Position numbers and translations under genes: made by a program. The notes beneath the pieces were generated by a model. It had not been told where the DNA came from. It worked only from the letters and a program-made list of their open reading frames with translations, and searched no databases. Of a DNA stretch of 54,474 nucleotides, positions 7,593 to 17,259 are shown piece after piece. The stretch comes from Kaistella haifensis DSM 19056. GTDB taxonomy: Bacteria > Bacteroidota > Bacteroidia > Flavobacteriales > Weeksellaceae. Each line of letters starts with the position of its first letter. Position 1 is the stretch's first letter. The stretch is from NCBI RefSeq assembly GCF_000735695.2, contig NZ_JASZ02000025.1:1-54474 (forward strand), given 5' to 3'.

Positions 7593-8757
7593 TTATTTTA
7601 TATACTTTCTGAGAAATTTTGTAGTTGGGACTTCGAAAAATTTATACTGAAGAAATGCCCAAAAAATAGACACAATCCAAAAAGCTATGAAATAAAAAAA
7701 AGCCCAGATAGCGCCATTTAAGGTCAAAACCGTAGTGTTCCAACAGAAGTTTTCTTTGGGAATCCCAGAAACCAAATGTATGCCCAAGGGAATCCTGTAC
7801 AATACTGTTTACAAGATATAATGAATAGGATATAAGACTGATATAAATAACAGGTTTATAAATTCCGCTGGAAATGCGTTTTATAGAATTAAGATAAGGC
7901 AGATACAGCATAACATTGATTGAAATAAGTGTGAAAGCTCCAAGACATGAAAACTGTGCATAATCTTCACGGTAATATTGTAAGCCTGAAATGTAGATTA
8001 ATAAAGTTAAGAACGCAGCCAAAACCAAAAACCATGTTTTATAGCGCTCCCAAAATTCTCTGTGGTAATAGAAAATATAAGCAGCGAGGACGCCATAAAT
8101 AATGGTATCAAAACGATAAATTAAAGAATAACGGATGATTTCAAAAACTGAAGCGCCAAATCTTTCTTTTATACAGAACATCGCCCGGGCAATATTAGAA
8201 AAAAGAATAATGAAAAGAATGGAAAGCAGAACCGTTTTATTCTTTGAGAGCAGACGCAGCCGGTGTATGACGAAAATAAGCAGAGCTGTAATGATATAGA
8301 ACCATTCTTCAATAGCGAGGCTCCACGACCAGCCATAAAAATCCTGCTGTTTGTGTGTTAAATTCTGGGTGAATAGGAAGTATTTATACAGCTGAACATC
8401 ACTTTTAGGCGGAAAAAAAACAATGAGCAGTAGCAGAAAGAAAAAATAATTAGGAAGGGTTCTGCTCCATCGCTTATTCCAGAAACGCCACAATTCTTTC
8501 GTAGAAAAATCAGTTTTTTCGAGAACACCTATCAGTATTCTTCCAATGAGGAAACCACTCAGTACAAAAAAAATACCGACCCCATCAAACAGAAAAGATT
8601 TATAAACAGAAATCCATTTTTTAGGGATGTACTGCCCGCTGTGAGTTAGCAAAACAAAAACAATGGCAAACATACGAAGGACGTCTAACCCAAATACTCT
8701 GTTTTCATCTATTTCGAGACTGAAATAATTTTTAAAAACATTGCGGTAATTTTTCAT
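7593..8757 (-). pseudogene. OafA/YrhL-type membrane acyltransferase with a frameshift
   Basis: An acyltransferase-3 family protein that would O-acetylate a surface sugar. The N-terminal FGLDVLRMFAIVFVLLTHSG and LFDGVGIFFVLSGFLIG are hallmarks, followed by many hydrophobic helices. The main frame runs from 8757 to the stop at 7642, but from about position 7800 it loses family character. The +1-shifted frame there continues to 7593 with a good final membrane helix and the usual YKFFEVPTTKFLRK ending. The joint would read LVNSI-YRIPLG if one base near 7800 were removed. The total span is 388 codons plus one base, as expected for a single-base insertion. It could be a true mutation, phase variation or a sequencing error. 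Confidence 0.82.
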
Positions 8758-8914
8758 AGTATTTTCTGAATAATTAACTCAAACTGCTAAAAGTTGTGCT
8801 TAAGGTTTATTGTCCGAAGAAATTTTAAATACATCTTTTTTTGCAAAAATACAGATTTGAAATCCAAATTAATTTACTGCTGCTTTAAAAACTTTACAAT
8901 TAAACTATTGTGTG

Positions 8915-8922
8915 TAATTTTG
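8915..8922 (+). promoter_or_regulatory. Probable -7 element (TAATTTTG) for the acetyltransferase at 8943
   Basis: TAATTTTG fits TAnnTTTG and lies 20 bases before the ATG at 8943. A weak TTTA is found about 19 bases upstream. On the opposite strand 8844-8851 reads TATTTTTG, a candidate for the acyltransferase gene, so the 8758-8942 gap is a divergent promoter region. Confidence 0.45.
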
Positions 8923-8942
8923 CGAAAAACAAATCAATCTTA

Positions 8943-9509
8943 ATGAAATCTTTATTGTCTTACTTTTTCAAAAAAACCGATGCGTTGCGGAATATTGCGT
9001 TTCGCGAATTCAATATGAAGCTCCTTAAGCAGAATTCTGCCAGTACAATTGCCCCAGGCTTCAGGCTGGGTTCAAACAATACCTTTGACATATCTCCCAA
9101 AGCCATTTTCGAGCTGCAGGATAACACAACCATCAATCACCATAACTTTATTACGGTAAAAGACAATGCGGTTTTATCCGTGGGCAAAAACACCTATATT
9201 ACCCGGGCGACAATCTCGTGTCTGGATCGGATAGAAATCGGTGAAAACTGCATCCTGGGCGAAGGTCTCAAAATTTTCGACCATAACCACAAATACACCA
9301 CCGAACCTTTCTCCGTTGCCAAAACAGATTTTAATACCGCTCCCATAAAAATAGGCAACAACGTTTGGACGGGGGCTAACTGCATCATCCTGAAAGGTGT
9401 AACCATCGGGAACAATGTGATTTTGGGTGCAGGCTGCGTTATTTATAAAGATGTGCCGGATAATACCATTGTAATGAATAAACAGGAATTAATTTACAAA
9501 AATTTGTAG
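8943..9509 (+). CDS. Left-handed beta-helix (hexapeptide) acetyltransferase
   Basis: A 188-residue protein with hexapeptide repeats such as IEIGENCILGEG, IKIGNNVWTGANCIILKGVTIGNNVILGAG, as in the WcaF/CatB-like sugar O-acetyltransferases, which use acetyl-CoA. The HNHK segment in DHNHKYTTEPF holds the likely catalytic His. ATG 8943 is preferred over the GTG at 8910, because the sequence between them would overlap the -7 element. It is followed after one base by the next glycosyltransferase, so they are surely cotranscribed. The target is probably the island polysaccharide. Confidence 0.86.
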   Translation: MKSLLSYFFKKTDALRNIAFREFNMKLLKQNSASTIAPGFRLGSNNTFDISPKAIFELQDNTTINHHNFITVKDNAVLSVGKNTYITRATISCLDRIEIGENCILGEGLKIFDHNHKYTTEPFSVAKTDFNTAPIKIGNNVWTGANCIILKGVTIGNNVILGAGCVIYKDVPDNTIVMNKQELIYKNL

Positions 9510-9510
9510 A

Positions 9511-10497
9511 ATGAAAGAATCTCTTGTTTCTATCATCATCCCTGCATACAATGAAGAAAATTTTTTGGAGGAAACCTTAAAATCTGTTTATTCGCAGACT
9601 TATGAAAACTGGGAATGCCTCATTATTGATGACGGCTCTAAAGATAAGACGGCAGAAATTTCAAAAAGCTGGTGCGATAAGGACAAAAGATTTCAATATA
9701 TCTACAAAGAAAATGGTGGCGTTTCTTCAGCAAGAAATTTAGGAATTGAAAAGTCTAAAGGAGAGTTTATTTGCTTTGTAGATGCCGATGACTGGATTGA
9801 AGAAAACTATATAAAAGATTATTTACTGCATTATTCAAATGAAACGACTTTATTAATACAGGATTTTTATAAGGATATAGCCGGAAATGTGGAACTTTCG
9901 CAAAATTATAAAAACGAAACCCTCCTACTACCTGAAAACATGGTAAAGTTTCTATCAAACTATTTATACACACAGGGTTTTCCTGTAAATAAATTTTATA
10001 GCTCTAATATCATTAAAATGAATGGCTTAAAATTCAAAGAGCATTTGTCCTTTTGTGAGGATGAATTGTTCTATTTTGAATATCTTCAGTATATGGCTGC
10101 TATTCAATTTCTTCCCAACGCCAATTATCATTATAGAATTATTGCGGACTCTCTGAGCAACAGCAAAGATTTTAAAAGAACTTTTTCTTATATGAAGGAA
10201 GTTTTTAAGGGCTATCCTTTTTTTGAAAAAAACTGTCCCGATAAAAAATTTATTGAAAACTATATAAATCAAAGAAAATCTGCAGTTTTTAATTTATGTT
10301 TTAAAAATGCAATTTACCAAAACAATTATACAAGACCACAGCGTATTGAGTTTTTGGCAGAAATAAGACCTTATGTAAAAAAATTCACGCCATTTAATCA
10401 GAAGCTGACACACAAAATAGATTACCTTCTCCTCCGGCTTGGATTTTATACTTTATTGGATGAGTTTATTATAAGAAGAACAAAAGCACAAGGATGA
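9511..10497 (+). CDS. Family 2 glycosyltransferase
   Basis: A 328-residue GT-A transferase. VSIIIPAYNEENFLEETL opens the protein, IIDDGSKDKT lies at about 38-47 and DADDW at 91-95. KENGGVSSARNLG, between these, is a classical family 2 segment. The C-terminal third is rich in Tyr and Phe and is probably membrane-peripheral. The gene follows the hexapeptide acetyltransferase by one base. Donor and acceptor cannot be predicted. Confidence 0.9.
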   Translation: MKESLVSIIIPAYNEENFLEETLKSVYSQTYENWECLIIDDGSKDKTAEISKSWCDKDKRFQYIYKENGGVSSARNLGIEKSKGEFICFVDADDWIEENYIKDYLLHYSNETTLLIQDFYKDIAGNVELSQNYKNETLLLPENMVKFLSNYLYTQGFPVNKFYSSNIIKMNGLKFKEHLSFCEDELFYFEYLQYMAAIQFLPNANYHYRIIADSLSNSKDFKRTFSYMKEVFKGYPFFEKNCPDKKFIENYINQRKSAVFNLCFKNAIYQNNYTRPQRIEFLAEIRPYVKKFTPFNQKLTHKIDYLLLRLGFYTLLDEFIIRRTKAQG

Positions 10498-10525
10498 ATA
10501 ACATAGAATCAACTTAAAGACAATC

Positions 10526-10618
10526 ATGAAAACAGATATCCTGATAAAATCTTTTAATCGTCTTTTTGGGAAAATTCATAAACAATTTTTAATAATGCCA
10601 CAGAAGCATGGCATATAA
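10526..10618 (+). pseudogene. Short remnant of a glycosyltransferase gene
   Basis: A 30-codon frame beginning MKTDILIKSFNR, which resembles the opening MEVLIKSFNR of the transferase at 6570-7589, and then breaking into unrelated sequence before a stop. It lies in the 191-base gap between two intact transferase genes. The simplest reading is the 5' stub of a deleted glycosyltransferase. It may still be translated but is too short to be an enzyme. Nothing else recognisable is seen in the rest of the gap (10498-10688). Confidence 0.5.
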
Positions 10619-10688
10619 TGTTTTCAAATGTAGTTTTTATCCGAATATCAAAAGAAAACAATTATTTTAATCAAGAGCGAGACACCTA

Positions 10689-11678
10689 ATGAAAAATCCT
10701 AAAATTTCTGTCATCCTTTCTGCATACAACGCAGAAGCATACATATCAGAAGCGGTGGAATCCGTTCTTAATCAAACATTCAGTGATTTTGAATTCATCA
10801 TTTTTGAAGACCGCTCAACTGATAGAACATTGGAAATTTTAAAAAAATACAGCGCTAAAGACTCAAGAATTGTACTGATTGAAAAAACTGAAAATAAAGG
10901 CTTTGCCGGATTTGTTGAAAATCTGAATTCAGGAATTGAAAATGCAAAAGGGAAATACATTGCAAGAATGGATGCCGACGACACCTGCCACCTAGAAAGA
11001 TTTCAAAAACAATGGATGTTTTTAGAACAGCATCCGGAAATTTTTATGGTAGGCTCTTCTCTTTCTCTTATGAGCGAAAATGGCACAAAAACCGGCGAAC
11101 TTATTGCTAAAGACAATCATAAGGTTATTGAATGTAAATTCAATATGGAAAACGCCTTATTCCATCCGGTAATTATGTTCCGTAACAACAGCGCTGTCCG
11201 TTATCGGGATAAAATGTATTCTACCGAAGATTTTGATTTTTACCTGCAGCATCTGTCTCAAGGTGCCAAATTTGCGAATCTTCCGGATAAACTTTTGGAT
11301 TACAGGCTAATCAGCAGCTCCATTTCAAGAACCGGAAACCGTTTGGTAAAAATGCTTTTTCTGGAACAGGCAAAACTTTTTTTTGTGGAAAGAAAGAAAT
11401 TAGGCAAAGATAATTACGATGATTTTATGCCTGATGATTTCCGGGAAATCCTTAATCCAGACAAAATGCAGCCTGAAAAAACACTGCTTTTCGCATTGGA
11501 TACCGCTTTGCTCTACGGTTTAACGGATGAAGCTAAGCTTATTTACAGGAAATTAAATTCAGGATACCACTACAAAAACTTTTCTAAAAAACTACTTTTA
11601 AATCAGAAATACGGTAAAATCTACTCCTTTTTCTTGATGAAAAAAAGAGCGAAATACGGACTTATTACACAAGCATGA
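10689..11678 (+). CDS. Family 2 glycosyltransferase
   Basis: A 329-residue GT-A transferase. KISVILSAYNAEAYISEAVESVLNQ is cut short here to its key part SAYNAEAYI (about 11-19). FEDRSTDRT replaces the usual DDGSTD loop at about 39-47, and MDADDT is at 94-99. GFAGFVENLNSGI and the later HPVIMFR are typical of the SpsA/WcaA-like branch. Its stop overlaps the next gene's ATG, so the 10689-13422 genes form one operon. The substrate is unknown. Confidence 0.9.
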   Translation: MKNPKISVILSAYNAEAYISEAVESVLNQTFSDFEFIIFEDRSTDRTLEILKKYSAKDSRIVLIEKTENKGFAGFVENLNSGIENAKGKYIARMDADDTCHLERFQKQWMFLEQHPEIFMVGSSLSLMSENGTKTGELIAKDNHKVIECKFNMENALFHPVIMFRNNSAVRYRDKMYSTEDFDFYLQHLSQGAKFANLPDKLLDYRLISSSISRTGNRLVKMLFLEQAKLFFVERKKLGKDNYDDFMPDDFREILNPDKMQPEKTLLFALDTALLYGLTDEAKLIYRKLNSGYHYKNFSKKLLLNQKYGKIYSFFLMKKRAKYGLITQA

Positions 11679-12847
11679 TGAAACCAAAAACCAAACTCCT
11701 CTTCCGCCACCGCTCCATGGAAATGGGCGGCGTGGAGAAAGTAATGCTGAGCCTGCTCAATAATCTGGACAGGGAAAAATTCGACATGACCGTGTTGCTG
11801 AATCTCAATCAGGGCGAACTGCGAAACGAAATACCAAAACATGTAAGAAAAATTGCAGTAGCAAAGGGCAAAGAAGACATGAGCCCGCAAAGATTAAAAC
11901 AGAAGGCACAACTTGTCATGCGGAGACTGGCACTGGCCTACTTTCGAAAAAATAGAAATAAAGAAGAAGCAAAACTCTTTAATAATGAAAAATTTAATGT
12001 AGAAATTGCAATGGATTGGCGGGATTTTGAGGCGGTACTCAGTTCGCCTTATCATTATTCAAAAAAAATAGGCTGGTTCCATTCCGAAATTCAGGTACCC
12101 AAACTTCAACCCGTGGTACCCATGATCTTGAAAAGTTTCCCAAAATTCGACCACATCGTATATTGCTCTCAACGCACCAAAGATTTAATGCACAAGCACT
12201 ATCCTAACCTGAATTATCCGCCGGAAAGTGTAATCATCAACGCTATTCCGATTGAAGAAATTAAGAAAAAATCGGAAGAAAATATTTCTGATTTCACAAA
12301 ATCGGAGGTTCCGGCTTTTGTTTCCGTGGGCAGACTTCATACCCGAAAAGGCTTTCATAAACTCATGGACGCACATCACCGGCTTTTGAAAGAAGGTTTC
12401 AAACACTCGGTGGTGATTATTGGCGACGGAGAAGAGCTTCCCAACCTCCTGGCTCAGCAGAAAAAGCTTGACGTTGAAGAAACTTTTATCCTTGCCGGCA
12501 ACAAAATGAATCCGTACCCTTACATTAAAAATGCCGATTTCTTTATTATGCCATCCGAATCCGAAGCCTGGCCTCTCGTTATTTCAGAAGCACTCATTCT
12601 GCAGAAACCTATTATTGCGACGCGTGTTGGGGATGTGGAACTGATGATTGAGGACGGCAAAACCGGCCACCTGATCCGTTACGACGCGTCAGAAATTTAT
12701 GAGGCGATGAAGAAATTCTTAACCGACAAAACTTTCGTTCAAAATATCAAAGAAAACCTGATTTACATCGATAATCAATTCGATAATCAAAAAATATTTA
12801 ATGAAGTTGAAGAAATCATTCTTAATTTAGTAAAAACGAAATCATGA
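11675..12847 (+). CDS. GT4-type glycosyltransferase
   Basis: A 390-residue GT-B retaining transferase. The N-terminal MEMGGVEKVML is the acceptor-side glycine loop. FVSVGRLHTRKGFHKL near residue 214 starts the donor domain, and SEAWPLVISEAL near residue 295 is the E-x7-E sugar-nucleotide site. It overlaps the preceding gene by four bases and the following acetyltransferase by four bases. The truncated gene at 13800 is a paralogue, with the same LLLNL and E-K-V patterns in its N-terminus. The likely role is an internal sugar addition in the island polysaccharide. Confidence 0.9.
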   Translation: MMKPKTKLLFRHRSMEMGGVEKVMLSLLNNLDREKFDMTVLLNLNQGELRNEIPKHVRKIAVAKGKEDMSPQRLKQKAQLVMRRLALAYFRKNRNKEEAKLFNNEKFNVEIAMDWRDFEAVLSSPYHYSKKIGWFHSEIQVPKLQPVVPMILKSFPKFDHIVYCSQRTKDLMHKHYPNLNYPPESVIINAIPIEEIKKKSEENISDFTKSEVPAFVSVGRLHTRKGFHKLMDAHHRLLKEGFKHSVVIIGDGEELPNLLAQQKKLDVEETFILAGNKMNPYPYIKNADFFIMPSESEAWPLVISEALILQKPIIATRVGDVELMIEDGKTGHLIRYDASEIYEAMKKFLTDKTFVQNIKENLIYIDNQFDNQKIFNEVEEIILNLVKTKS

Positions 12848-13422
12848 ATTTCCTTTACAGAATTATTCTGAAAACCGAAGATCTTGTTCGCCGGACTCGT
12901 GACAAAGCTTATATCGAAATATGTAAGTCCCGTGGTTTAAAGGTGGGCAAAGACGTAATTTTTATTGAAGCGCCAAAATTCGGCTCAGAACCTTTTTTAA
13001 TAGAAATTGGTGACCGCACAAAAATTACCGCAAACTGTACTTTCATCAATCATGACGGAGCAATGTACGTGATTCGCTCGATGGAAAAATATCAGGATGC
13101 AAGAAATTTCGGGCGCATAAAAATCGGTAAAAACTGCTTCGTGGGAAATAACTGCACCATCCTGCCGGGAGTGAAAATGGGCGACAACTGTATTTTAGGA
13201 GCCGGCTCAGTTTTAAATTCATCGATGCCGGACAATAGTGTTTTTGCAGGTGTACCGGCGAGATTTATCTGTACAGTTGAAGAATATGGCGACAAAGCTT
13301 TGAAAAACAATACGATGTATCCCCGGGAATTGGAACAAAACCGAAAAGCACTCGAAGATTATCTCCAAAAAAATCTTCCGCACACCTACAAACCTGTGAA
13401 AAATTCTACTCCACGCCCTTAA
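12844..13422 (+). CDS. Hexapeptide-repeat acetyltransferase
   Basis: A 192-residue left-handed beta-helix protein. Imperfect hexapeptides appear as IEIGDRTKITANCTFINHDG and, later, IKIGKNCFVGNNC then VKMGDNCILGAGSVL. The FINHDG His is the likely catalytic base, as in maltose/galactoside-type O-acetyltransferases. A helical C-terminal tail with several Lys and Pro follows. It overlaps the GT4 gene by four bases and closes the operon; its 3' end overlaps the convergent DUF4298 gene by 17 bases. It probably acetylates a sugar or a nucleotide-sugar of the island. Confidence 0.86.
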   Translation: MNFLYRIILKTEDLVRRTRDKAYIEICKSRGLKVGKDVIFIEAPKFGSEPFLIEIGDRTKITANCTFINHDGAMYVIRSMEKYQDARNFGRIKIGKNCFVGNNCTILPGVKMGDNCILGAGSVLNSSMPDNSVFAGVPARFICTVEEYGDKALKNNTMYPRELEQNRKALEDYLQKNLPHTYKPVKNSTPRP

Positions 13423-13714
13423 CGCCAATTTTCAACATTCTTATCGACAGTTCGCGGAAATCTCCCAACGTATTGTAAGCCGCATCTTCACTCAAAACAC
13501 CGTGCGGGAAACCGACTGGAAATTTATTTTCGTTCGCCGCTTCGAAATCTTTGCTCCATTCTTCGCTGTAGTAATAACTATAAAGTTTTTGGTAATTGGG
13601 TAGGTTCTCTTCCCATTTTTTCAATAGATTTTCCATTTCCTTGATCAACTGGTCGGTTTGGTTCAAGGCATTTTCCATCTCGGTGATTCTTTCAAGATCA
13701 ATTTCCATTTCCAT
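13406..13714 (-). CDS. DUF4298 family protein
   Basis: A 102-residue acidic, helical protein of unknown function. RITEMENALNQTDQLIKEME forms an N-terminal coiled coil. YYYSEEWSKDFEA and GVLSEDAAYNTLGDFREL are the conserved DUF4298 blocks. ATG 13714 is preferred over an upstream TTG. It is convergent with the acetyltransferase gene and overlaps its 3' end by 17 bases. Nothing links it to polysaccharide synthesis except position. Confidence 0.78.
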   Translation of the reverse strand: MEMEIDLERITEMENALNQTDQLIKEMENLLKKWEENLPNYQKLYSYYYSEEWSKDFEAANENKFPVGFPHGVLSEDAAYNTLGDFRELSIRMLKIGVKGVE

Positions 13715-13799
13715 TAAAATTTGCTGCAAAAATAAAAATTTAAAAAAGACTAAACGTATATTTGATGAAAATTAAGTTTGCAAAGACGGTTTCCTTAGC

Positions 13800-14180
13800 A
13801 TGAAAAAAAAGAAAATCCTCGTCCGAATCGGTTCTCTGCGTCATGGCGGCGCCGAAAAAGTGCTGGTTACTTTTTTGAAAAATCTTCCACCGGATTTGTA
13901 TGATATTGATCTTTTGCTGAATCTCTATTCCGGGAAATATTTGGTCGACGTTCCGGATTTTGTGAATGTTTTATACTTGAACAAAGGTGAAATGATTACC
14001 ACGAACCGACTTCAGGATCTTCCTAAAAAAGCTTACAGAAAGATATTTCAAGGAATTTTAAAGAAATTTCCTTCGATTTTGTATTCTAAAATTTTAAAAG
14101 GAAAAAAATACGATATCGAGTTTGCTGCGATTCATGGTTTTCGTGACGAAATTTTAAATTCTCCATTAAAAAATTATGTA
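13800..14180 (+). pseudogene. 5' part of a GT4-type glycosyltransferase, truncated by an IS
   Basis: About 125 residues of the acceptor-binding half of a GT-B transferase. IGSLRHGGAEKVLVTFLKNLP is the opening (key part HGGAEKVL), and IEFAAIHGFRDEIL is the usual later strand. The sequence leaves family character at about 14175, where IS1595-like sequence begins, and stops at 14207. The whole donor-binding domain is missing, so it must be inactive. It is a paralogue of 11675-12847. It marks the eroded right end of the polysaccharide island. Confidence 0.82.
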
Positions 14181-14700
<520 letters not shown>

Positions 14701-14703
<3 letters not shown>

Positions 14704-15039
14704 TTTATATTTCTTTGGATTAATGCTTACAGGTTTAATGTTTATTGCCCTTTCTCTCAAGATAATTTCTCTGTTAGATTTAATAAAATCATTGACTTTG
14801 ATTTCATACGGAATAAATTCGCTAACATAAACCTTTAAGTTGGCGTTTTTGTCAATATTTGAAAAATCAATTTGGAAATTCCCATTCTCATCTGTCAAAT
14901 CACCAATTTCAGTATTTTCAATTCCAACTCTTGCACGTTGTATTGGCTTCTCAGCTTCATTTATTATTTTTCCCGAAATTAATTGTGAAAAATTAATTGT
15001 GAAAATCGACAATGTTAATAGAATTAAAATTTTCTTCAT
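14701..15039 (-). pseudogene. Carboxypeptidase-regulatory-like domain protein, C-terminus cut off by the IS
   Basis: 112 residues remain, beginning at ATG 15039 with a signal peptide (MKKILILLTLSIF ... NFSQ). A CarboxypepD_reg-like beta-sandwich follows: ISGKIINEAEKPIQRARVGIE and DENGNFQID are its hallmarks. These flavobacterial proteins normally continue well past the V-x-I-x-PKKYK motif that ends this frame. Here the stop codon is formed by the CTA of the IS5 right end, so the C-terminal domain is lost. The frame also extends upstream of 15039, but without coding character. Confidence 0.72.
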
Positions 15040-15200
15040 TTTTGAGAGTATTTTTTTTAAATGGCAGTCACACTCAAATTTACACATCTTCCTTAAATTC
15101 CCAAATATTTTCAAAAAAGAAAATCAAAATCCAACGAACCATTATCCCTAATTCTCACTTGCTTGTACTTTGTCTTCGCAAAAAGCGGATATTTGCATAA

Positions 15201-15226
15201 AAAAACACGGTCGAAACCGTGTTTTT
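15201..15226 (-). terminator. Terminator downstream of the acyl-CoA ligase gene
   Basis: An 11-base stem (15201-15211 with 15216-15226) around the loop CGAA, with T-runs on both sides. It lies eight bases after the end of the minus-strand ligase gene. Confidence 0.9.
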
Positions 15227-15234
15227 ATTATTGT

Positions 15235-17019
15235 TTACGCCTCCTGATCGTGGTCGTACATTTTGTTGTAGAGGTCGATGAATCTTTCTTTCACTGCTTT
15301 ACGCTTCAGTTTTAGCGTTGGCGTGAGGATTCCCGTCTCAATGGACCAAACTTCCGGTGTGAGTTGGAAACGTTTGATTCGTTCCCAATTTCCTAGTTTG
15401 GAGTTCAGGTAATCGATTTCTTTGCCTATTCTTTCTTTTAGTTCAGGGCTTTTCGCGATTTCCTCAGGCGTTGTTCCTACGTTGATTTGTTTTCGCTCTG
15501 CCCAATGTTGCACGAAATTGAAATCCGGCTGAATGAGTGCGCATGGCATTTTTTCACCATCACCAACGACCATGATCTGCTCGATGAATTTCGATGCTTT
15601 TGCTTGGTTTTCAATAGCTTGCGGAGCGATGTACTTACCACCGGAAGTTTTGAACATTTCTTTCTTACGATCGGTGATATGCAAATAACCTTCTTCATCG
15701 ATATGTCCGATGTCGCCGGTTTTGAAGAAGCCTTCTTCGGTGAATACTTCTTTGGTCATTTCTTCATTTTTAAAATAACCTTTGAATACAGAAGGTCCTT
15801 TCACGGTGATTTCACCATCTTCCTGAATTTTCACTTGGAGATTATCCAAAACATGACCCACGGTTCCTACTTTGATTTTCCCGAAACTGTTTACCGAGAT
15901 TACCGGTGAAGTTTCCGTTAATCCGTAACCTTCCAGAATTGGGATTCCTGCGTTTTGGAACATTTTGTTCAAACGCGGTTGGAGCGCTGCAGAACCAGAA
16001 ACCAAAGTGATAATGTTTCCACCCAAACCTTCTCTCCATTTTGAAAATACCAGTTTGTCTGCGATGATTTCTTTTAAACCTGAAGGTTTTCCGATCTCTT
16101 TTTTCGCTTTGTTAACGCCGAGTGCCCAAAGGAAAATTTTCGTTTTCAGACCGCCTGCGCTGGTTCCTTTGTCATAGATTTTATCATATACTTTTTCAAT
16201 CAATCGAGGTACAACGCTCATGATGTGTGGTTTAACCTCCTTGATGTTGTCGCCCATTTTTTCAATGCTTTCTGCAAAATACACCGAATAGCCATTGTAT
16301 TGATATAGGTAAAACAACATTCTTTCGAAAATATGGCAAATCGGTAAGAAACTCAGGATTCGGATATCTTTATAATCAATACCTTTGATGCGTGGAATTC
16401 TTGGGTCGGAAGCCAAGACATTTGAAACGATATTTTGATGAGAAAGCATTACTCCTTTTGGCCGTCCTGTTGTTCCCGAGGTATATATTATTGTTGCCAA
16501 ATCTTCAGCATTAATGCTGTTGGATAAATCCTCAACTTCATTTTGGGTAGCATCATCATTACCTAAATCCAGGATTTCGTTCCAGTTTGCAGCTCCTTCA
16601 ACTTTATCAAAAGTGAATATTCCCTTCAAACTTGGTACATTGCTCTTGATTTTTTGTACTTTTTCCAGCAGTTCGCGGTCGGAAACAAAACAATACTGAA
16701 CTTCAGCATTGTTGAAAATAAATTCGTAATCTTCTGGTGAAATGGTAGGGTAAACCGGAACGGAAACTGCACCGATTTGCGAAATTCCCAAATCCATCAC
16801 AGCCCATTCTGTACGGGAAGCAGTAGTGATTAATGCAATTTTATCTCCGGGTTTAATGCCCAATTTCAGTAATCCTCGGGATATTTTATCACCAAGATTA
16901 TTAAATTCTTTGGTTGAGGTTTTCTCCCATTCTCCGTGGTATTTGGTGATGAACATATCCTCTTGCGGATATTTTTCTAATGCATAATGTGCAAAGTCAA
17001 AAATTCGTTTTATCGACAT
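15235..17019 (-). CDS. Long-chain fatty acid-CoA ligase (AMP-forming)
   Basis: A 594-residue ANL-superfamily enzyme that activates fatty acids to acyl-CoA via an acyl-AMP intermediate. The P-loop IIYTSGTTGRPKG is at about 177-189, LEGYGLTETSPV gives the YGxTE motif, and TGDIGHIDEEGYLHITDRKKE holds the TGD and DRKK hinge motifs. The late KRKAVKERF supplies the catalytic Lys region. Length and order match the FadD15-like bacterial group. It diverges from the acyl-CoA dehydrogenase at 17260, which would act next in beta-oxidation. Chain-length preference is unknown. Confidence 0.93.
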   Translation of the reverse strand: MSIKRIFDFAHYALEKYPQEDMFITKYHGEWEKTSTKEFNNLGDKISRGLLKLGIKPGDKIALITTASRTEWAVMDLGISQIGAVSVPVYPTISPEDYEFIFNNAEVQYCFVSDRELLEKVQKIKSNVPSLKGIFTFDKVEGAANWNEILDLGNDDATQNEVEDLSNSINAEDLATIIYTSGTTGRPKGVMLSHQNIVSNVLASDPRIPRIKGIDYKDIRILSFLPICHIFERMLFYLYQYNGYSVYFAESIEKMGDNIKEVKPHIMSVVPRLIEKVYDKIYDKGTSAGGLKTKIFLWALGVNKAKKEIGKPSGLKEIIADKLVFSKWREGLGGNIITLVSGSAALQPRLNKMFQNAGIPILEGYGLTETSPVISVNSFGKIKVGTVGHVLDNLQVKIQEDGEITVKGPSVFKGYFKNEEMTKEVFTEEGFFKTGDIGHIDEEGYLHITDRKKEMFKTSGGKYIAPQAIENQAKASKFIEQIMVVGDGEKMPCALIQPDFNFVQHWAERKQINVGTTPEEIAKSPELKERIGKEIDYLNSKLGNWERIKRFQLTPEVWSIETGILTPTLKLKRKAVKERFIDLYNKMYDHDQEA

Positions 17020-17259
17020 AGTAATTTTTTATAAAAGATATTCTAATGTAAACACAATTTAATATTGGGTTCTGGTAAAAATATCATTTTTATTTTAAAC
17101 AGCAAAAACAATTTTTTTTGACCTTTTTTTTGAAAAAATATGTGAAGTTTAACTCTATAAAAAGTAATTTTTTATGAATATTTTAAAGGTGATATCATTT
17201 TAATTTTCAAAATTTTTAGAAAAATTGTAGCTTTACGGACAAACAATTTTAATATTATT
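17020..17259. promoter_or_regulatory. Divergent AT-rich promoter region between acyl-CoA ligase and dehydrogenase genes
   Basis: A 240-base gap, very AT-rich, with no open frame of note. TAGCTTTA at 17228-17235 resembles a -7 element for the dehydrogenase but lacks the final G. I saw no clear operator. Confidence 0.4.

Noticed and set aside
7593-7802. A separate small membrane protein gene
   Set aside because: Its content is the family-typical C-terminus of the adjacent acyltransferase in the +1 frame, so it is part of one frameshifted gene.
9286-9312. A fifth copy of the 22-bp repeat in the acetyltransferase
   Set aside because: CCATAACCACAAATACACC is only loosely similar and encodes the conserved DHNHKYTTEP active-site segment.
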